Of a DNA stretch of 64,000 nt, positions 17,116 through 26,964 are shown piece after piece. The DNA comes from CAYNFR01 sp964396595 (GTDB taxonomy: Bacteria > Bacteroidota > Bacteroidia > Chitinophagales > Saprospiraceae): assembly GCA_964396595.1 (NCBI GenBank), contig CAYNFR010000015.1, positions 1-64,000 of the forward strand. Reading direction: 5' to 3'. The position numbers were made by a program, and so were the translations under genes. Position 1 is the first letter of the stretch. Every line of letters starts with the position of its first letter. The notes below the pieces were generated by a model. The model saw nothing but the letters and a program-made list of their open reading frames with translations, had not been told where the DNA came from and did not search any database.

Positions 17116-18798
17116 TTAGAATTCGTCAGTCACACAACCTTCACTGGCAGTGCTGACGGTGTATCTGTACTTTTTTAATATGCCGGTCACATGATCCTTA
17201 GGCTGCGCCCAATCGTTGCGTCTGTTCCGTAGTTCTCCTTCGCTCAATTCAACATCAATTGTGTTTTTCAATGCATCGATAATAATAATATCTCCATCTT
17301 TCACGAGAGCGATATTGCCACCTACAAATGCCTCAGGCGTTATATGCCCTACAACGAAACCATGCGTGCCCCCAGAAAAACGACCGTCAGTTATCAATGC
17401 AACTTCCTTGCCAATACCCGCCCCCATCAGCAAAGATGTCGGCTTCAACATTTCTGGCATTCCGGGTCCTCCTTTCGGTCCGCAATAACGGATTACTAAA
17501 ACCTCTCCTGCATTGATCGTTCTTGCCTGTATGGCATCATTCGCTTCTTGCTCTGAATTGAATACCCTGGCTTTGCCTCTGAAATAAAGACCCTCTTTCC
17601 CTGTAATCTTGGCTACTGATCCTTCGGTAGCGAGGTTTCCATACATTATTCTGAGATGCCCGGTTTCTTTTATAGGCGTGTTTATAGAGTGAATAACATC
17701 CTGTTCTGCTTTGAGCGATCCCACCTTGGCGAGGTTTTCTGCTACTGTTTGTCCCGTTACCGTGAGACAATCTCCATGAAGCATTCCTTCTGCCAGCATC
17801 ATCTTCATAACAGCCGGCACACCTCCTATGTGATGTAAATCTTCCATCACATATTTGCCGCTAGGCTTAAGATCTGCTAGAAACGGCGTAGAATCGCTGA
17901 GTCGATTGAAGTCATTGATGGTCAGTGGTATATGGACAGATTTGGCCATAGCGATCAGGTGCATCACGGCATTGGTTGATCCGCCTAGTACGGTAATCAA
18001 TCTTATAGCATTTTCAAATGCCTCGTAAGTCATTATATCACGAGGTTTGATATCTTTTTCAAGTAAGTTATAGATACTCTTTCCTATGACGGCACACTCT
18101 AGATTCTTTTCTGTACTGATCGCCGGGTTACTAGAATTATAGGGCAATGCCATACCTAATCCTTCAATAGCAGATGCCATAGTATTCGCAGTGTACATTC
18201 CACCGCAAGCACCAGGGCCCGGGCATGCTTTTCTTACTATATTCTTGAATGTATCTACTGTAATCTCACCTGATATGTGTTCTCCCAGCGCCTCAAATGC
18301 ACTAACGATATCCAGCTTTCGTCCATCATGATAACCCGGCTGAATAGTACCTCCATAGACCATCAAGGATGGCCGATTAAGGCGCCCTAGTGCCATGATC
18401 GAGCCCGGCATATTTTTATCACAACCGACCACTGCCACTATGCCATCATACCACTGAGCACCGGCCACTGTTTCGATACTGTCAGCGATAATATCTCGAC
18501 TAGGCAGTGAATAACGCATGCCTGCACTACCCATCGATATGCCATCACTCACGCCTATAGTATTGAATATCAAGCCGATAAGATCAGCATCATTTACACT
18601 CTTTTTAATCTGCGCGGCGAGATCATTGAGATGCATATTGCATGGATTGCCATCCCATCCTGTGCTCACAATACCTACTTGAGCCTTGTTCATGTCCTCA
18701 TCGGTCATACCGATGGCATGGAGCATGGCGCGTGAAGCAGGTTGGGAAGCATCTTGTGTGACTGTGCGGCTATACTTATTCATCATATTTAATGGCAT
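17116..18798 (-). CDS. ilvD: Dihydroxy-acid dehydratase
   Basis: Iron-sulfur enzyme that dehydrates the dihydroxy acids to the 2-oxo acids of valine and isoleucine. Length 560 residues. The cluster-ligand cysteines lie in GNPCNMHL, VGCDKNMPGS and GPGACGGMYTANTM; the C-terminal active-site region is GRFSGGTHGFVVGH. The length and the motif setting look like the shorter, plant-type (2Fe-2S) group rather than the longer E. coli type, an inference. First ilv gene after leuB, 8 nt away. Confidence 0.95.
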   Translation of the reverse strand: MPLNMMNKYSRTVTQDASQPASRAMLHAIGMTDEDMNKAQVGIVSTGWDGNPCNMHLNDLAAQIKKSVNDADLIGLIFNTIGVSDGISMGSAGMRYSLPSRDIIADSIETVAGAQWYDGIVAVVGCDKNMPGSIMALGRLNRPSLMVYGGTIQPGYHDGRKLDIVSAFEALGEHISGEITVDTFKNIVRKACPGPGACGGMYTANTMASAIEGLGMALPYNSSNPAISTEKNLECAVIGKSIYNLLEKDIKPRDIMTYEAFENAIRLITVLGGSTNAVMHLIAMAKSVHIPLTINDFNRLSDSTPFLADLKPSGKYVMEDLHHIGGVPAVMKMMLAEGMLHGDCLTVTGQTVAENLAKVGSLKAEQDVIHSINTPIKETGHLRIMYGNLATEGSVAKITGKEGLYFRGKARVFNSEQEANDAIQARTINAGEVLVIRYCGPKGGPGMPEMLKPTSLLMGAGIGKEVALITDGRFSGGTHGFVVGHITPEAFVGGNIALVKDGDIIIIDALKNTIDVELSEGELRNRRNDWAQPKDHVTGILKKYRYTVSTASEGCVTDEF

Positions 18799-18806
18799 GT
18801 AAAACG

Positions 18807-19916
18807 CTATATAATGCTTCTATTGGCAGACTTTAGGTTGAGGAGATTTATTTCCTCTCCGAGTATGATGGATTCTATTGTGTCACCTAGCTGTGAACAA
18901 GAATAACTGATCTCAGGCTTGAGGTCTTCTGTCATGATACCCATCTTCATACATTGATCGATCGCATTGTAAATATCGCTCGCTTCGTCCATCATATTGA
19001 AATGCTCAAACATCATCGCTGCTGATGCTATCATCGCGACCGGATTAGCAATATCCTTGCCCGCTCCCTCAGGGTACGAACCATGAACCGGCTCATACAG
19101 ACAATGTACATCACCGACTGAGGCCGATGGCAATAAACCCAAAGACCCACTGATAACACTTGCTTCATCAGATAGAATATCTCCAAAAAGATTCTCAGTG
19201 AGGATGACATCAAATCTCACCGGGCCCAATATCAACTGCATGGCCGCATTGTCCACATAGAGGCAAGTATATTCCACCTCAGGATATTCGAGGGCTATTT
19301 TATCGACTATTTCTCTCCAAAATCTCGAAGACTCAAGGACATTGGCTTTATCAACCATACATACTTTTTTACGACGCTTCATCGCAGCGCGAAATGCATG
19401 ATGGGTGATGCGCGCAACTTCCGCTGTAGTGTAGTGCATGGTATCGTATGCAGCAGTATTGGAGGCATTTCTACCACTTTCACCAAAGTACAAGCCCCCT
19501 GTTAACTCTCGATAGATCACAAAATCTGCTCCTTTGATACGATCATTCTTTAACGGGGAAATGTCTAGTAATCTATCATATGCTTTGACCGGACGTATAT
19601 TAGCGTATAAGCCAAGTGCCTTTCTTAAGGCAAGCAATCCCTGCTCAGGTCTCACCTTAAGGGTGGGATCAGCATATTTCGGATGACCTATAGCCCCCAT
19701 TAGCACTGCATCAGCATTAAGAGCAGTCTGAAGTGTATCGGAAGGCAATGGATCACCTGTCTTGTCAATAGCCACTCCACCTATCAAGGCTTCCACCATA
19801 TCAAATGAATGACCATATTTCTCCTCTATCGCTTTTAGTACTTTAATCGCCTGAGCCATTACTTCGGGTCCGATGCCATCGCCGGGAAGTATCGCTATTT
19901 TCTGAAGTTTTTTCAT
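18807..19916 (-). CDS. leuB: 3-Isopropylmalate dehydrogenase
   Basis: Oxidatively decarboxylates 3-isopropylmalate to 4-methyl-2-oxopentanoate with NAD+. The 369-residue protein has the N-terminal ILPGDGIGPEVM, the substrate-binding RPEQGLLALRK and Arg/Tyr segment IYRELTGGLYFGE, the catalytic Lys region CMVDKANVLE, and the metal-binding LFGDILSDEAS. NAD specificity is suggested by the GSLGLLPSAS and EPVHGSYPEGAGKDIANP segments. Its ATG shares one base with the leuD stop (TAATG), which implies translational coupling. Confidence 0.96.
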   Translation of the reverse strand: MKKLQKIAILPGDGIGPEVMAQAIKVLKAIEEKYGHSFDMVEALIGGVAIDKTGDPLPSDTLQTALNADAVLMGAIGHPKYADPTLKVRPEQGLLALRKALGLYANIRPVKAYDRLLDISPLKNDRIKGADFVIYRELTGGLYFGESGRNASNTAAYDTMHYTTAEVARITHHAFRAAMKRRKKVCMVDKANVLESSRFWREIVDKIALEYPEVEYTCLYVDNAAMQLILGPVRFDVILTENLFGDILSDEASVISGSLGLLPSASVGDVHCLYEPVHGSYPEGAGKDIANPVAMIASAAMMFEHFNMMDEASDIYNAIDQCMKMGIMTEDLKPEISYSCSQLGDTIESIILGEEINLLNLKSANRSII

Positions 19917-20509
19917 TAGAATATTACTTGATTGCGCTCGAAAGCCTCAATTTCATTTTTGAGTGAAAGTAAAAAGTCTAGATCGTCGTATCCATTTAAC
20001 ATACATACTTTCTTGTAAGAGTCAATGTCAAATGAAAAAACCTCACCCGATGCATCGATCATGAAGGTTTGTGAAGGAAGATCTACTGTAAAGCTAGCCT
20101 TGGGATTTTTCTCAATCTCTTCAAAAATTCGATTCATTTCGGAGGTTTTGAGCTGAACAGGTAGTAAGCCATTGTTTAGAGAGTTTCCTTTAAATATATC
20201 AGCAAAAAAACTCGATACCACTACTTTATATCCACCATCATAGATCGCCCATGCGGCATGTTCTCGACTGGAGCCACAGCCGAAATTCTCTCCGGCGACT
20301 AAGATCTCTCCACCGTACATCGGGTTATTAAGTACAAAATCGGATACGGGTGCTCCATGTTTGTCATAACGCCAGTCTCTAAATAAGTTTTCTCCAAATC
20401 CCTCTCTCGTGGTGGCCTTTAAAAAACGAGCCGGTATGATCTGATCTGTATCCACATGCTCTATGGGCATGGGCACAGCAGTTGATTTTATTCTCGTAAA
20501 TTTTTCCAT
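19916..20509 (-). CDS. leuD: 3-Isopropylmalate dehydratase small subunit
   Basis: Small subunit of isopropylmalate isomerase; with LeuC it isomerises 2- to 3-isopropylmalate. The 197 residues include the N-terminal HVDTDQIIPARFLK and the substrate-specificity region GENFGCGSSREHAAWAIYDGG, both hallmark LeuD segments. It follows leuC by 2 nt and overlaps leuB by one base. Confidence 0.95.
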   Translation of the reverse strand: MEKFTRIKSTAVPMPIEHVDTDQIIPARFLKATTREGFGENLFRDWRYDKHGAPVSDFVLNNPMYGGEILVAGENFGCGSSREHAAWAIYDGGYKVVVSSFFADIFKGNSLNNGLLPVQLKTSEMNRIFEEIEKNPKASFTVDLPSQTFMIDASGEVFSFDIDSYKKVCMLNGYDDLDFLLSLKNEIEAFERNQVIF

Positions 20510-20511
20510 CT

Positions 20512-21870
20512 CTATATCATCGTTCTTATATCCACAATCTCCCCAGTTATCGCAGCCGCGGCTGCCATCAGTGGGCTTACCAAAATAGTTCTCGCGCCGG
20601 GCCCTTGACGTCCTTCGAAGTTTCTATTGGACGTAGATACACAGTATTCACCAGCAGGAATTTTATCTTCATTCATCCCCAGACATGCAGAACATCCGGG
20701 CTCACGCAGTTCGAAACCGGCAGATTTAAAAACCCTATCTAGTCCCTCTTCCTTAGCTTGTTTTTCCACAAGCTTAGAGCCTGGAATAATCATCACTTGT
20801 ACCTGATCAGATTTGCGCTTACCTTTTACAAATTCTGCCACCTGTCTGAGATCTTCTATTCGGCTGTTTGTACAACTACCTATGAAAACATGTTGGATCT
20901 TTTTACCTAGTAAAGATTCTCCATTCTGTAAACCCATATACTGTAAGGGCTTGCTTTCTGCTGTATCCGGTATACTCTCTGTAATCTTCATCCCCATACC
21001 CGGATTAGTGCCATAGGTGACCATGGGCTCAATATCAGCAGCACCATAAACATATTCTGTATCGAATACCGCATCATGATCAGACTTTAATGACCGCCAG
21101 TAAGCCTGCGCAGCAGCGAGGTCATTTTTTGTATAACGTGCTGACACATAATCTATAGTCGTCTGATCCGGAGCGATAAGTCCACCTCTTGCTCCCATCT
21201 CAATACTCATATTACATACTGTCATACGCGCTTCCATGCTCATCTTCTCGAATGTAGAACCTGCGTACTCGACAAAATGTCCTGTTGCGCCCCCCGTACC
21301 TAATTGCGCTATGATATATAATATGACATCTTTAGAATAAACCCCTTTAGGTAAGTCTCCGTTAACCGTAATACGCATGGTTCTAGGTCTTTTTAAGACC
21401 AGACACTGACTTGCCAGCGCTTGCTCTACTTGTGAAGTACCAATTCCAAATGCGATGGCACCAAATGCCCCATGCGTACTCGTATGGCTATCCCCACATA
21501 CGATGGTCATCCCAGGCCGGGTATATCCCAGCTCCGGCCCTATGACGTGAACGATGCCTTGATATTGATGTCCTAGTCCAAATAACTGCACACCAAATTC
21601 CGCACAATTCTGCGTTAACATGGCTACTTGCTTTCGTGACAATGGCTCAGCTATCGGCAAATGCTGATTTTTAGTCGGAACATTATGATCAGGAGTTGCC
21701 AGATTTTTACCTGGTCTGAATACTGGCAATGATCTGGCTCTTAATCCGTCGAATGCTTGCGGACTCGTAACTTCATGCAGAAATTGTTGGTCAATATAAA
21801 TGACCTCTGCTCCTTCTATCTCGTGCACTTTATGTGCCTCCCAGATCTTTTCTACAAGTGTTTTTCCCAT
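20512..21870 (-). CDS. leuC: 3-Isopropylmalate dehydratase large subunit
   Basis: Aconitase-superfamily iron-sulfur subunit of isopropylmalate isomerase. At 452 residues it has VCGDSHTSTHGAFGAIAFGIG, the first cluster Cys in FIGSCTNSRIEDL, and the remaining Cys pair in EPGCSACLGMN, together with the Arg-rich C-terminal STSNRNFEGRQG. It sits between leuA (85 nt upstream) and leuD (2 nt downstream). Confidence 0.96.
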   Translation of the reverse strand: MGKTLVEKIWEAHKVHEIEGAEVIYIDQQFLHEVTSPQAFDGLRARSLPVFRPGKNLATPDHNVPTKNQHLPIAEPLSRKQVAMLTQNCAEFGVQLFGLGHQYQGIVHVIGPELGYTRPGMTIVCGDSHTSTHGAFGAIAFGIGTSQVEQALASQCLVLKRPRTMRITVNGDLPKGVYSKDVILYIIAQLGTGGATGHFVEYAGSTFEKMSMEARMTVCNMSIEMGARGGLIAPDQTTIDYVSARYTKNDLAAAQAYWRSLKSDHDAVFDTEYVYGAADIEPMVTYGTNPGMGMKITESIPDTAESKPLQYMGLQNGESLLGKKIQHVFIGSCTNSRIEDLRQVAEFVKGKRKSDQVQVMIIPGSKLVEKQAKEEGLDRVFKSAGFELREPGCSACLGMNEDKIPAGEYCVSTSNRNFEGRQGPGARTILVSPLMAAAAAITGEIVDIRTMI

Positions 21871-21955
21871 GTATTAAAATTCCCTTTTCGTATGTGATTC
21901 TTTAATTTATGTCCTCTGATATCGATGGCTAGCACTAGATAGAGATGATTAATTT

Positions 21956-23113
21956 TTATGCCATGGCGATTTCTACGCGATCCCAAATCTGATGTAAATC
22001 CGATTCTACAATTCGCTTTTTACTATCAGCCACATCCAGAAATATCCGGTAGGCTTGGTCAAGTTGGTTCTTCGTGAGATTGATTCCGATCTCTTTAAAC
22101 TTATAAGCCAAGGCAGCACGGCCGGAGCGAGCAGTAAGAACTATCTCACTACTCTCCAATCCGACTTCTTTCGGATCGATGATTTCATAGGTAGCTCTGT
22201 TTTTGATAACACCGTCTTGATGTATTCCGGAAGAATGCGCAAAAGCATTCTCCCCGACAATTGCTTTATTAGGTTGGACGGTCATGCCCATTTCGTGAGC
22301 AACTTCTCTGCTCAGCGGATTAAGTAACTTGCTATTAATGCCCGTATAAAATCGATCCGATAGTCGATGCTTGATAATCATAGTCACCTCTTCCAGAGAA
22401 CAATTGCCAGCCCTCTCCCCTATGCCATTTATCGTACACTCGATCTGTAACGCGCCATTCTGAATACCTGCGATTGAATTGGCGGTGGCTAATCCAAGAT
22501 CATTATGGCAGTGTACAGAAATCTGGCACTTGTCGATACCCTTTACATTCTCTGCTAGATATTTAATCTTCGCGCCATACTCTTCCGGAAGACAATATCC
22601 GGTGGTATCCGGGATATTTAATACCGTCGCACCGGCATCCACTACTGCCTGGATCACCTGGGACAAAAAGACATTATCTGTTCTCCCTGCGTCTTCTGCA
22701 TAAAACTCAACATCCTCGACAAATGACTTGGCATACTTAACAGCCGCTACAGCGCGCTCAACGATCTTTTCACGAGAGGTGCGTAACTTATCATAAATAT
22801 GTGAATCTGATGTTCCGATACCCGTGTGTATTCTGGGATACTTGGCCGTTGAAAGTGCTTGGGCTGCAACTTTGATATCTTCTTCAACAGCTCTGCTCAA
22901 GCCGCATACTGTTGTATTCTTGATCAACTGCCCTATTTTCCGCACAGAATCAAAATCTCCAGGACTCGAAATAGGAAAACCTGCTTCGATCACATCTACG
23001 CCAAGTTCCTCTATTCTTGCTGCCAAGCGCAACTTCTGAGCCTGGTCCAATTTACAGCCCGGTACCTGCTCTCCATCTCGTAGCGTTGTGTCAAAAATAT
23101 GAATCCTTGTCAT
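21956..23113 (-). CDS. leuA: 2-Isopropylmalate synthase, short form
   Basis: Condenses acetyl-CoA with 3-methyl-2-oxobutanoate, the first step of leucine synthesis. The TIM barrel starts with IHIFDTTLRDGEQVPG and carries metal-ligand HCHNDLGLATAN and the GIGERAGNCSLEE segment; the linker ends with GIHQDGVIKNRATYE. The protein stops near residue 385, without the roughly 120-residue LeuA_dimer domain that binds leucine in longer enzymes. I place the start at 23113 because AGGAG lies 8 nt before that ATG; an in-frame upstream ATG at 23173 would add 20 poorly conserved residues. First gene of the eight-gene operon; leuC follows after 85 nt. Confidence 0.93.
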   Translation of the reverse strand: MTRIHIFDTTLRDGEQVPGCKLDQAQKLRLAARIEELGVDVIEAGFPISSPGDFDSVRKIGQLIKNTTVCGLSRAVEEDIKVAAQALSTAKYPRIHTGIGTSDSHIYDKLRTSREKIVERAVAAVKYAKSFVEDVEFYAEDAGRTDNVFLSQVIQAVVDAGATVLNIPDTTGYCLPEEYGAKIKYLAENVKGIDKCQISVHCHNDLGLATANSIAGIQNGALQIECTINGIGERAGNCSLEEVTMIIKHRLSDRFYTGINSKLLNPLSREVAHEMGMTVQPNKAIVGENAFAHSSGIHQDGVIKNRATYEIIDPKEVGLESSEIVLTARSGRAALAYKFKEIGINLTKNQLDQAYRIFLDVADSKKRIVESDLHQIWDRVEIAMA

Positions 23114-23447
23114 AATTAATCTCCTATTTATTTCAAACAGAAATCCGAAGGTAGTTATCTTGTTTACTTGCAAGCATGCATTTTCTTATTTCCTTACAAT
23201 CTCTAACCACGCTCCATAAACCATATATCACTGATATTCAACAAATTAGATTTTGTAAAAATCCAAATTCCGATCTACAAATAATTAGCTTCTTGGCTAT
23301 TGATCTGATCGACATTATTTTGCGATTGGACGAACGCACCCCATATTTAGTCGAACAATAGGAATCTAAGAATACTTCAACAGTCTCCGAAACTTAAAAA
23401 CGACTAGATTTGCTATCCGCTTCTAATTAAATCTTAAACTAACATCA
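23114..23447. other. Divergent intergenic region between leuA and the M16 peptidase
   Basis: About 330 bp that must hold both divergent promoters. A TAnnTTTG box is visible only for the plus-strand peptidase gene. I found no leucine-rich leader peptide, terminator-antiterminator pair or T-box-like structure before leuA, so the control of the leu/ilv operon is not explained by what I can see. Confidence 0.4.
23405..23412 (+). promoter_or_regulatory. -7 box before the M16 peptidase operon
   Basis: TAGATTTG matches TAnnTTTG and lies 35 nt upstream of the ATG at 23448. No TTTG -33 element was seen at the usual 19-21 nt distance. Confidence 0.45.
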
Positions 23448-24767
23448 ATGAGAATACTCCTATTCATTTTATTCAGCTCAAGTCTAAGCATACTCAGCGG
23501 ACAAGAAAAGCTGGTTGACTTTGTAGAGTACACATTGGATAACGGCTTACATGTCATCTTACATCAAGACAAAAGCACACCAAATGTAGTCGTATCCGTA
23601 CTTTACCATGTAGGTTCTAAAAACGAAAAGCCTGATCGCACCGGTTTTGCTCACTTCTTTGAACATCTTTTATTTGAAGGCTCTGCCAATATTAAAAGGG
23701 GTGAATTCGATAAATACATCACTAATGCAGGTGGGTCAAATAATGCCTACACATCTCAAGATAAAACCTACTATTACGAATACCTGCCCTCAAATCAGCT
23801 CGAGCTGGGGCTCTGGCTCGAATCCGAAAGAATGCTTCACGCCAAAGTGGATATAGTAGGTGTAGAAACCCAGCGTGAAGTGGTGAAGGAAGAAAAACGT
23901 CAGCGTGTAGACAATCAACCTTATGGCACTTTCTTCGAGAATGCGATGAAGCGTGCTTACTCTGTACATCCCTATAGGTGGGTACCTATAGGATCTATGG
24001 AACACTTAAACGCAGCCACCGAAGAGGATTACATCCAATTTTACAATGACTTTTATACTCCCAACAATGCAGTACTCAGTATCGCAGGAGATATAGACTA
24101 TGAAGAAACCAAGAATCTAGTCGTTAAATATTTCGCCACAATACCGGTAAAGAATGCCAACATCTTCAGACCGAATGTAATCGAACCACCCCTAACTGCT
24201 GAAATCGTAGATACGATTTATGATAATATTCAACTACCCGCATTATTTTTAACCTATCGCATTCCGGCACAAGGAACAGAAGATTTTTATGCGGTCAGTT
24301 TGCTCGCGACCTTGATGGCTGGTGGAGAGAGCTCAAGATTACGCAAATCCATCGTGGATGACAAGGAGCTAGCCGTGGCAGTCGGTAGCTTTCCGAATGA
24401 AACAGAAGATCCCGGAATCGCATTGGTTTATGGCATTGCCAATATGGGTGTCAGTCTATCTGATCTGACAGAGGCCGTTGAAGAAGAATTTATCAAGGTG
24501 CAACAAGAGCTTATTTCAGAAACGGAATATCAGAAACTGCGGAATCAAATGGAAGCGCAATTCATTACCAGAAATGGACAGATAGCCGGAATTGCAGAAA
24601 ATCTTGCTAATTACCATTCATTTTTTGGTAATGCAGATCTTATCAATACCGAATTGGAAAGATACATGAAGGTGACGAAAGAAGATATTCGCAATGCAGC
24701 GATTAAATACTTCCACCCCAATAATCGAGTAAGATTATTGTACTTACCTAAACCGCTTAACCCATAG
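23448..24767 (+). CDS. M16 family zinc peptidase, active subunit
   Basis: A 439-residue secreted or periplasmic metallopeptidase with a signal peptide (MRILLFILFSSSLSILSGQ). The inverted zinc motif HFFEH is at residues 69-73 and the third ligand Glu lies about 75 residues later in the ETQREVVKEEKRQ helix, as in pitrilysin and mitochondrial processing peptidase beta. A second, non-catalytic M16 domain fills the rest. It is followed 36 nt later by a larger M16 protein without the zinc motif, the common active/inactive pairing of bacterial M16 peptidases. Confidence 0.93.
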   Translation: MRILLFILFSSSLSILSGQEKLVDFVEYTLDNGLHVILHQDKSTPNVVVSVLYHVGSKNEKPDRTGFAHFFEHLLFEGSANIKRGEFDKYITNAGGSNNAYTSQDKTYYYEYLPSNQLELGLWLESERMLHAKVDIVGVETQREVVKEEKRQRVDNQPYGTFFENAMKRAYSVHPYRWVPIGSMEHLNAATEEDYIQFYNDFYTPNNAVLSIAGDIDYEETKNLVVKYFATIPVKNANIFRPNVIEPPLTAEIVDTIYDNIQLPALFLTYRIPAQGTEDFYAVSLLATLMAGGESSRLRKSIVDDKELAVAVGSFPNETEDPGIALVYGIANMGVSLSDLTEAVEEEFIKVQQELISETEYQKLRNQMEAQFITRNGQIAGIAENLANYHSFFGNADLINTELERYMKVTKEDIRNAAIKYFHPNNRVRLLYLPKPLNP

Positions 24768-24803
24768 TCGCATCCATCTTTCAACATCTATTTAAAAAAA
24801 GCA

Positions 24804-26942
24804 ATGAAAAATTTAATCATCATATTTATCGGGATATTTACACTTATCCAATGTAGCCCCAAGACTTCCAGTGTAATGCAGGACAAAGGGGAACAGTCTA
24901 TTGTTAAGATCGATCCTGAAAACTTTAGAACCCAAGCACCAAGCCCAAGGCCGGCACCTGTTATAAACTTAGGAAAAGCGACTACGTTTACATTAGACAA
25001 TGGTCTGGAAGTCATCGTGGTACAGAATAATAAAATTCCACAAGTATCATTTCAAATATCCCTTAAAAATGATCCAATCCTCGAAGGAGACAAAACTGGA
25101 TTAGTGGATATGGCAGGTGATTTACTCGGTAGAGGTACCACGACTAAATCAAAAGCAGAAATAGACGAAGCCGTCGATTTTATCGGAGCTCAATTTTCTA
25201 CCTATTCTACCGGCATCTATGCAAGTAGTTTAACCAAGCATTCAGATAAACTTCTTGAAGTAATTACCGATGTCTTGTACAACCCTGCTTTTAAAGCTGA
25301 AGAGCTCGATAAAATTAAAAAGCAAACATTATCCGGTCTTGAGTCCAATAAAGCCGAGCCAAATGCCATCAATAGTAATGTTCGTTCACGGGTGGTATAC
25401 GGAGACGGTCATCCTTATGGAGAAATTCAAAAACCTGAGCATGTAGAGCGAATAAGCCTCGATGACACTAAAGCTTATTACGAGAATTTTTTCATCCCTA
25501 ACAATGCCTTTTTGGTAATAGTAGGTGATATCACACCTGACAATGCAAAAAACATCGCCAATAAGTATTTTTCTAAATGGCAACGTAAAGCCTTTAAACC
25601 TATCAAACACAGACAAGTCGAACTGCCGGAATCCACGCAAGTACATTTCGCAGATAAGGACGGTGCCGTCCAAAGTGTTATTTCAATCAGCTATGCTGTA
25701 GATCTGAAGCCCGGCGCTCCTGATGCAATCACGGCAAGTGTCTTAAATTCAATTCTGGGAGGTAGTTTTTCCAGCAGATTAATGCAAAACTTAAGGGAAG
25801 ACAAAGCGTACACCTATGGTGCGCGTTCAAGTCTCTCCCCGGATCAGGTTGTCGCTAATTTTAATGCTACCGCCAATGTGCGAAATGAAGTAACGGATAG
25901 CTCCGTTCACGAATTTCTATATGAATTAGAAAGAATCAGAAATACGCCTGTTTCAGAAGCTGAGCTTCAATCTATCAAAAGCTATATGACAGGCCAATTT
26001 GCAAGATCCCTTGAATCACCGCAGACAATAGCGAGATTCGCGTTGAGCATAGCCAAATTCGGTCTTCCCGCTGACTATTACGAGACCTATCTCCAGAAGC
26101 TAAACAGTGTCACTGTACAAGATGTCCATCAAGCAGCTCAGAAGTACATCAGACCCGACCGCGCGCATATCGTCATTACAGGCAATAAATCAGAAGTGGC
26201 AGACAAATTACTCAAATTTGATAGTGATGGAAAGATTGACTTTTATGACGCTTTTGGTGAAAAAGTGGCGTATAAAGAGATTGATATACCGACAGGTGTT
26301 ACGCCGGAGAGTATAATCAATGATTATATCAATGCCCTAGGTGCAAAATCCCAACTTGACATGCTAAAGACCCTAGCTATCACCATGAATGGCGATATTA
26401 TGGGCCAAAGTCTCACCATGCAGACATATCAAGAACAACCCGGCAAATATGCCATGACTGTCGGTAGCGGACCTATGATTTTTCAATCACAAAAATTTAA
26501 TAATGGTAAGGCAATGACTAGCCAAATGGGGCAAAAGGAAATCGTCACTCATGGTGAATTATTCGAAGAGCTTCAATCCAATACCAAAGTTTTCCCCCAG
26601 CTCAGCTACATCAATGACGGCTATACACTTGAATTAACCGGCATAGATAAAGTAGGTGAAGAAAACGCATATGCTATCCAACTTACATCGCCTTCCGGCA
26701 AAAAAACCAAGGAATATTACAGCATGTCAAATGGTCTGTTAATCAAAACCGTACAAACCCAAGATGGACCGTCAGGCCCTATGGCAATCTCTATAATTTA
26801 CAGTGACTACAAATCTGTCGAAGGGATTATGATGCCCCATAGTGTTACTATGGAAGGCGCTATGCCCATGCCTATCACTTTAAAAGCAGAAAAAATAGAA
26901 ATAAACAAGGAAATTCCGGCAGACATTTTTAATATCGAATAA
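24804..26942 (+). CDS. M16 family peptidase-like lipoprotein, non-catalytic subunit with extra C-domain
   Basis: A 712-residue lipoprotein (signal MKNLIIIFIGIFTLIQC with lipobox Cys at 17). Two M16 domains span about 55-480, but the position of the zinc motif reads MAGDLLGRG, so it cannot bind zinc and should act as the partner of the preceding HxxEH subunit. From about residue 500 an additional domain of about 210 residues (INDYINALGAKSQLDMLKTLAI and later PHSVTMEGAMP) resembles the outer-membrane lipoprotein/LolA-like beta folds found fused to such subunits in Bacteroidota; that is inference. The gene ends 24 nt before a strong terminator. Confidence 0.9.
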   Translation: MKNLIIIFIGIFTLIQCSPKTSSVMQDKGEQSIVKIDPENFRTQAPSPRPAPVINLGKATTFTLDNGLEVIVVQNNKIPQVSFQISLKNDPILEGDKTGLVDMAGDLLGRGTTTKSKAEIDEAVDFIGAQFSTYSTGIYASSLTKHSDKLLEVITDVLYNPAFKAEELDKIKKQTLSGLESNKAEPNAINSNVRSRVVYGDGHPYGEIQKPEHVERISLDDTKAYYENFFIPNNAFLVIVGDITPDNAKNIANKYFSKWQRKAFKPIKHRQVELPESTQVHFADKDGAVQSVISISYAVDLKPGAPDAITASVLNSILGGSFSSRLMQNLREDKAYTYGARSSLSPDQVVANFNATANVRNEVTDSSVHEFLYELERIRNTPVSEAELQSIKSYMTGQFARSLESPQTIARFALSIAKFGLPADYYETYLQKLNSVTVQDVHQAAQKYIRPDRAHIVITGNKSEVADKLLKFDSDGKIDFYDAFGEKVAYKEIDIPTGVTPESIINDYINALGAKSQLDMLKTLAITMNGDIMGQSLTMQTYQEQPGKYAMTVGSGPMIFQSQKFNNGKAMTSQMGQKEIVTHGELFEELQSNTKVFPQLSYINDGYTLELTGIDKVGEENAYAIQLTSPSGKKTKEYYSMSNGLLIKTVQTQDGPSGPMAISIIYSDYKSVEGIMMPHSVTMEGAMPMPITLKAEKIEINKEIPADIFNIE

Positions 26943-26964
26943 TTTCGCCGGACATTTTTAAAAA

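Noticed and set aside
21956..23173. Longer leuA starting at 23173
   Set aside because: The 20 added residues do not resemble LeuA, and a clear AGGAG stands before the ATG at 23113.
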